Assembly: GCA_900759435.1 (NCBI GenBank) | Contig: CAAEVD010000061.1 | Coordinates: 1-8,059 of the forward strand | Origin: an uncultured Collinsella sp. | GTDB taxonomy: Bacteria; Actinomycetota; Coriobacteriia; Coriobacteriales; Coriobacteriaceae | Direction of reading: 5' to 3' | DNA length: 8,059 bases | In this document: one piece after another, positions 5,480 to 8,059 of the stretch | Position numbering within the stretch: the first letter of the stretch is position 1 | Layout: each line of letters begins with the position of its first letter | The notes under the pieces: model-generated | Databases searched by the model: none | What the model saw: the letters and a program-made list of their open reading frames with translations, nothing else | Told to the model about the DNA's origin: nothing | Made by a program: the position numbers and the translations under genes

Positions 5480-6463
5480 ATGTACGAGATCGACCTTAAC
5501 CTCCCTAAGCAGATCGTCGCTGACGTCCTGTCCAACCACGAGATCCACAGCGTCGCTTTCGTCGGCTGCGGTGCCTCCATGTCCGACCTGTACCCCGCCA
5601 AGTACTTCCTGGCCAACAACACGGACAAGCTGAACGTTCAGATCTTCACCGCTAACGAGTTCAACTACGACACGCCCTCCTGGGTCAACGAGCACACCTT
5701 CGTGATCACCTGCTCCCTCGGTGGCTCCACGCCCGAGACCGTCGAGGCCAACAAGACCGCCAAGAAGCACAACTGCCCGGTCGTCTCCCTCACCAACAAG
5801 GCTGGCTCCGCTCTGACCGTCGACGCTGACTACGTCATCGTTCACGGCTTCCACGCCAACTACGCTGCCAAGTGCGAGAAGCCTGGCTACGCCATCGCTC
5901 TTGCTGTCGAGATCCTTCAGCAGACCGAGGGCTATGACCACTACGAGGACATGATCACCGGCCTTACCAACGTCTTCGATCTCTGCGAGAACGCCGCTCA
6001 GCACTGCAAGAAGCTCGCCAAGAAGTTCGCCGAGGACTTCAAGGACGACAAGATGATCTACTTCATGGCTTCCGGTGCCTCCGAGAAGATGGCTTATTCT
6101 CACGCCGCCTTCCTGTTCACCGAGATGCAGTGGATCGACGCCGCCGCCTACAACACCGGCGAGTACTTCCACGGCCCGTTCGAGGTTTCCACCGAGGGTA
6201 AGCCCTACGTCTTCTTCATGTCCGATGGCGCCACCCGTCCGATGGACGCCCGCGCCCTCACCTTCCTTAAGCGCATGGGCGCCAAGGTCGCTCTGATCGA
6301 CTCCAAGGACTACGGCCTGGCTGACGCCGTGCCCGCGAGCGTTGTCACCTACTTCAACCCGCTGCTGCACCTCGCCGTTATGCGTGAGTACGGCAACCAG
6401 ATCGCCGAGGCCCGTCAGCACCCGCTGACCATGCGTCGCTACATGTGGAAGCTTTCCTACTAA
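5480..6463 (+). CDS. SIS-domain fructoselysine/glucoselysine-6-phosphate deglycase-like protein (SIS-2)
   Basis: A 327-residue cytoplasmic protein with two SIS lobes (about 18-150 and 172-305). The first lobe has the GCGASMSD turn (29-36) and the canonical phosphate-binding loop SLGGSTPETVEA (79-90), aligning with FrlB-type enzymes without gaps. The second has Glu215 and the NTGEYFHGPFE block (225-235) with His231, reproducing the Glu-16-His spacing of FrlB and FraB. The C-terminus RRYMWKLSY matches the family ending. The ATG at 5480 is chosen because GAAAGGA (5464-5470) lies 9 nt upstream; the ATGs at 5381 and 5471 lack suitable spacing, and 5381 lies inside a palindrome. It shares with SIS-1 the blocks YPAxYF, NEF, TPxxVNE, QQTEGYxxYE and HGPFE. 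Codon use is very biased, suggesting high expression. Its gene follows the PTS by 199 nt and ends before a strong terminator. Deglycase is the best call; the substrate is inferred. Confidence 0.85.
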   Translation: MYEIDLNLPKQIVADVLSNHEIHSVAFVGCGASMSDLYPAKYFLANNTDKLNVQIFTANEFNYDTPSWVNEHTFVITCSLGGSTPETVEANKTAKKHNCPVVSLTNKAGSALTVDADYVIVHGFHANYAAKCEKPGYAIALAVEILQQTEGYDHYEDMITGLTNVFDLCENAAQHCKKLAKKFAEDFKDDKMIYFMASGASEKMAYSHAAFLFTEMQWIDAAAYNTGEYFHGPFEVSTEGKPYVFFMSDGATRPMDARALTFLKRMGAKVALIDSKDYGLADAVPASVVTYFNPLLHLAVMREYGNQIAEARQHPLTMRRYMWKLSY

Positions 6464-6465
6464 TC

Positions 6466-6485
6466 ACAAGTAAGTAGACCTTACG
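6466..6485 (+). repeat. Solo copy of the MITE-like element end
   Basis: This 20-nt sequence begins 2 nt after the SIS-2 stop codon. It is identical at 18 of 20 positions to the reverse complement of 7452-7471, the right end of the element at 7351-7469. No inverted partner was seen nearby, so it may be a decayed or solo end. Confidence 0.5.
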
Positions 6486-6496
6486 GGTTGATTGAG

Positions 6497-6529
6497 AGGG
6501 GATGGGGTTTGCGCCCCGTCCCCTTTTTT
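6497..6529 (+). terminator. Intrinsic terminator after SIS-2
   Basis: An 11-bp GC-rich stem (6497-6507, AGGGGATGGGG, with 6514-6524, one T-G wobble) and a 6-nt loop are followed directly by TTTTTT (6524-6529). This is the clearest terminator in the window and closes the PTS/SIS-2 transcription unit, 34 nt after the stop codon. Confidence 0.9.
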
Positions 6530-6574
6530 GCTCTGGGGAGGGCGTATCCGTCGCGCCACAAAACCCCAGATAAA

Positions 6575-6609
6575 ACCTACCAAAATAAACCTGTCCCTTT
6601 TTGGCAGGT
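6575..6609 (+). other. Leader hairpin next to the HAD ribosome binding site
   Basis: ACCTACCAAAA (6575-6585) pairs with TTTTGGCAGGT (6599-6609), 10 Watson-Crick pairs plus one A-C mismatch, with a 13-nt loop. It ends 1 nt before the GGAGG at 6611-6615, so it could limit access to the ribosome binding site or be another repeat remnant. Confidence 0.4.
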
Positions 6610-6623
6610 GGGAGGAGATGCGT

Positions 6624-7253
6624 ATGATCAAAGCAGTGCTGTTTGACATGGACGGCGTGCTGGTCGATACCGAGTGGTTCTACAACCGTCGTCGCGTGGC
6701 GTTTATGGAGGAGAAGGGGTTCCACTTTGACGAGATCCCCGATCTTTCGGGGTCTAACGAGCCGGCCATTTGGGAGGCGCTGGTGCCCGACGATGTTGAG
6801 CTGCGCGAGCGCCTGCGCGTGGAGTATAAGCAGGTCTACAGCCCGGACCACCCCGTTCCGTATGCCGAGCTTCTCAACGAGCAGACGGAGCCGGTGATGC
6901 GTGAGCTGCACGAACGTGGCGTGAAGTGTGCCATCGCGAGCTCGTCCTATCGCGAGCTGATCGACGAGCTGGTGGAGATTGCCGGTATCGCCGACGTGCT
7001 GGACTACACCATCAGCGGTCACGAGTGCAGTGCGTTTAAGCCCGACCCCGAGATCTACCTGCGTGCCATGGAAGCGCTGGGTGTGGAGCCCGCCGAGTGC
7101 CTGGTTATCGAGGATTCGCCTTTGGGGATCGAGGCTGGCAAGCGCTCCGGCGCCCGCGTCTTGGCGCTGCGTCCGCACGAGGGCGTCAACCTCGATCAAT
7201 CGCGTGCCGATGCCGTTATCGACACGCTTACCGACATTTTGGCCGCTTTGTAG
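6624..7253 (+). CDS. HAD-superfamily hydrolase, beta-phosphoglucomutase-like
   Basis: A 209-residue cytoplasmic enzyme of the HAD family with a helical C1 cap, of the beta-phosphoglucomutase/phosphatase type that acts on small sugar phosphates. Motif I is LFDMDGVLVDTE with nucleophile Asp8 and acid/base Asp10; the cap runs about residues 16-85; motif II is the IASSS stretch (Ser106 or Ser107); motif III is Lys139 in AFKPDPEIY; motif IV is VIEDSPLGIEAG with Glu163-Asp164. All catalytic residues are present and length is normal. GGAGG at 6611-6615 is 8 nt from the ATG at 6624 and only 2 nt from the in-frame ATG at 6618, so 6624 is preferred. It lies beyond the SIS-2 terminator and so may have its own promoter. 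A link to the deglycation pathway, such as detoxifying phosphorylated sugars, is a guess from position. Confidence 0.9.
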   Translation: MIKAVLFDMDGVLVDTEWFYNRRRVAFMEEKGFHFDEIPDLSGSNEPAIWEALVPDDVELRERLRVEYKQVYSPDHPVPYAELLNEQTEPVMRELHERGVKCAIASSSYRELIDELVEIAGIADVLDYTISGHECSAFKPDPEIYLRAMEALGVEPAECLVIEDSPLGIEAGKRSGARVLALRPHEGVNLDQSRADAVIDTLTDILAAL

Positions 7254-7310
7254 TGTCAATCCGCCGCGAGAAGCACGGGTTCAAACGTTTTTTGCGGTGG
7301 ACTGGCTCAA

Positions 7311-7344
7311 TTTGGTTTCGATTATGATCCGTTTGGCTTCGATT
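7311..7344. repeat. Short direct repeat TTTGGyTTCGATT
   Basis: TTTGGTTTCGATT (7311-7323) and TTTGGCTTCGATT (7332-7344) are 12 of 13 identical with a 21-bp period. They lie between the HAD gene and the MITE-like element. Function is unknown; chance or slippage is possible. Confidence 0.4.
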
Positions 7345-7350
7345 CGGGCT

Positions 7351-7469
7351 AAGTGAGTAGACTTTTTGGCGCAGGCCGAACACAATGCATATCTTCCTTT
7401 GTAAAACCGCAGGTCACAGGGGTGGCGGTTTTGGGTGTGCACTGCAGGTCGCGTAAAGTCTACTCACTT
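7351..7469. mobile_element. 119-bp MITE-like element with 15-bp perfect terminal inverted repeats
   Basis: AAGTGAGTAGACTTT (7351-7365) is perfectly inverted at 7455-7469. Inside, AAAACCGC (7403-7410) pairs with GCGGTTTT (7425-7432), so the unit folds into a long stem with an internal hairpin. There is no ORF within it that looks real. Size, perfect termini and a lack of coding suit a MITE or other non-autonomous element; an extended transcriptional attenuator is an alternative. A related end occurs at 6466-6485. No clear target-site duplication was found. The stretch 7254-7608 holds this element, the direct repeat before it and the promoter of the next gene, and nothing else I can support. 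Confidence 0.6.
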
Positions 7470-7554
7470 GTAATTTGGGCCTTTGGTTGTGGGGGTTGCT
7501 GGTCCCGCTTTGGTTGTCGAGGGAGGGTGAATTGAAGCGCCCCCGCACGCTCCA

Positions 7555-7563
7555 TGCTACAAT
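7555..7563 (+). promoter_or_regulatory. Extended -10 promoter of the YitT-family gene
   Basis: TGCTACAAT (7555-7563) is a good extended -10 (TGnTAnAAT type) in otherwise GC-rich sequence, 45 nt before the GTG start. TTGAAG at 7532-7537 is a possible -35 but the 20-nt spacer is long, so the promoter may depend on the extended -10. Confidence 0.5.
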
Positions 7564-7608
7564 CGCGGGCATGCCCCACAACCACATCTGCCTTCGAAAG
7601 GAGCCTAC

Positions 7609-8059
7609 GTGGCGAACGCCATCGATCAGCTCACGGACCGCGTGCTCATGCTCGGCCGTCTCACCATCGTTCGCCGCGCTATTACTGCAGTGGCGGTCAC
7701 AATTTCCGCCGTTCTCCAGACATTTCTGATCCAGGCATTCATTCAGCCCGCCGACCTGCTTCCGAGCGGCCTCACCGGCGTCGCGGTCCTGCTCGATCGC
7801 GTTACCTCGCTCGGCGGCGTTCACATCGACATCTCGCTCGGTATGCTCGCGCTCAACATCCCCGTGGCGCTCCTATGCTGGAGCGGCATTAGCAAGCGCT
7901 TCGTCATCTTCTCGATGATGCAGGTCGTGCTCTCATCGCTGTTTCTCAACGTCTTTCACTTCGCTCCGTTTTTGGGCGACAAGATCATGCTCATCATTTT
8001 TGGCGGCGTGGTCTCGGGTCTGGGCGCTGCCATCGCGCTTAAATCCGGCGCATCCACCG
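7609..8059 (+). CDS. YitT/DUF161-family membrane protein, 5' part
   Basis: The reading frame is open from the GTG at 7609 to the window edge (150 codons, no stop), so the gene is cut by the window. AAAGGAG (7597-7603) lies 5 nt before the GTG. After a basic N-terminal stretch (RRAITAVAV at 22-30), hydrophobic helices occur at about 24-45, 76-92, 97-115 and 126-145. Family signatures are QAFIQPADLLPSGLTGVAVL (42-61), the LNIPVALLCW segment (82-91), and LKSGAST (144-150), where the family's GASTGG motif begins as the window ends. YitT proteins are integral membrane proteins of uncertain transport function. The gene is separated from the HAD gene by 355 nt with a mobile-like element and has its own promoter, so it is probably unrelated to the sugar-amine cluster. 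Confidence 0.85.
   Translation, partial: MANAIDQLTDRVLMLGRLTIVRRAITAVAVTISAVLQTFLIQAFIQPADLLPSGLTGVAVLLDRVTSLGGVHIDISLGMLALNIPVALLCWSGISKRFVIFSMMQVVLSSLFLNVFHFAPFLGDKIMLIIFGGVVSGLGAAIALKSGAST

Noticed and set aside
5207..6421. 404-codon open frame on the minus strand opposite SIS-2
   Set aside because: It is the mirror of a strongly biased, recognisable SIS gene, its translation is low-complexity Gly/Val/Asp/Leu-rich with no family features, and it overlaps a terminal hairpin region and the end of EIID.
6492..6623. N-terminal extension of the HAD protein
   Set aside because: It would translate the SIS-2 terminator hairpin and a second leader hairpin; the HAD fold begins exactly at MIKAVLFDMDG.
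7353..7892. Several short plus- and minus-strand open frames between the HAD and YitT genes
   Set aside because: They have no recognisable domains, cross the inverted-repeat element, and overlap the YitT gene in another frame.

Overview
The window is high-GC DNA (strongly G/C-ending codons such as GCC, GAC, AAG and CTC) with compact operons, REP-like palindromes and short inverted-repeat elements. The protein families and the intergenic repeats together suggest a gut actinobacterium of the Coriobacteriia, most likely Collinsella. That assignment is inferred from style and content; no marker gene is present.

Layout, all genes on the + strand: (1) 39-1031, a two-lobed SIS-domain sugar-phosphate deglycase/isomerase (SIS-1); (2) 1032-1376, a gene-free stretch with a strong 12-bp hairpin, a ~99-nt extended hairpin and a cluster of REP-like palindromes; (3) 1413-2495, a DMT/EamA-family exporter-like membrane protein with an unusual C-terminal tail; (4) 2496-2678, a promoter/operator region; (5) 2679-5280, a mannose-family PTS permease as three genes: fused EIIA-EIIB, EIIC, EIID; (6) 5281-5479, an intercistronic region with two stable hairpins; (7) 5480-6463, a second SIS-domain protein (SIS-2), closely related to SIS-1, ending at a strong intrinsic terminator; (8) 6624-7253, a beta-phosphoglucomutase-like HAD hydrolase; (9) 7254-7608, a gene-free stretch with a 119-bp MITE-like element; (10) 7609-8059, the 5' part of a YitT/DUF161 membrane protein that runs off the window.

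Working model: the PTS imports and phosphorylates a glycated amine (an Amadori or Heyns compound such as fructoselysine or glucoselysine), and the two SIS proteins split the phosphorylated product into a hexose 6-phosphate and the free amine. This parallels the Salmonella gfr system, which pairs a mannose-family PTS with two deglycases. Both SIS proteins keep the Glu and His, 16 residues apart, that act as catalytic residues in FrlB/FraB-type deglycases, and both keep the family's RRY...Y C-terminus. The exporter between SIS-1 and the PTS could remove the released amine, and the HAD protein could handle a sugar phosphate; both of these roles are speculative. A 16-bp motif shared between the exporter and PTS promoters (14/16 identical) suggests common regulation. 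No regulator gene lies in the window.
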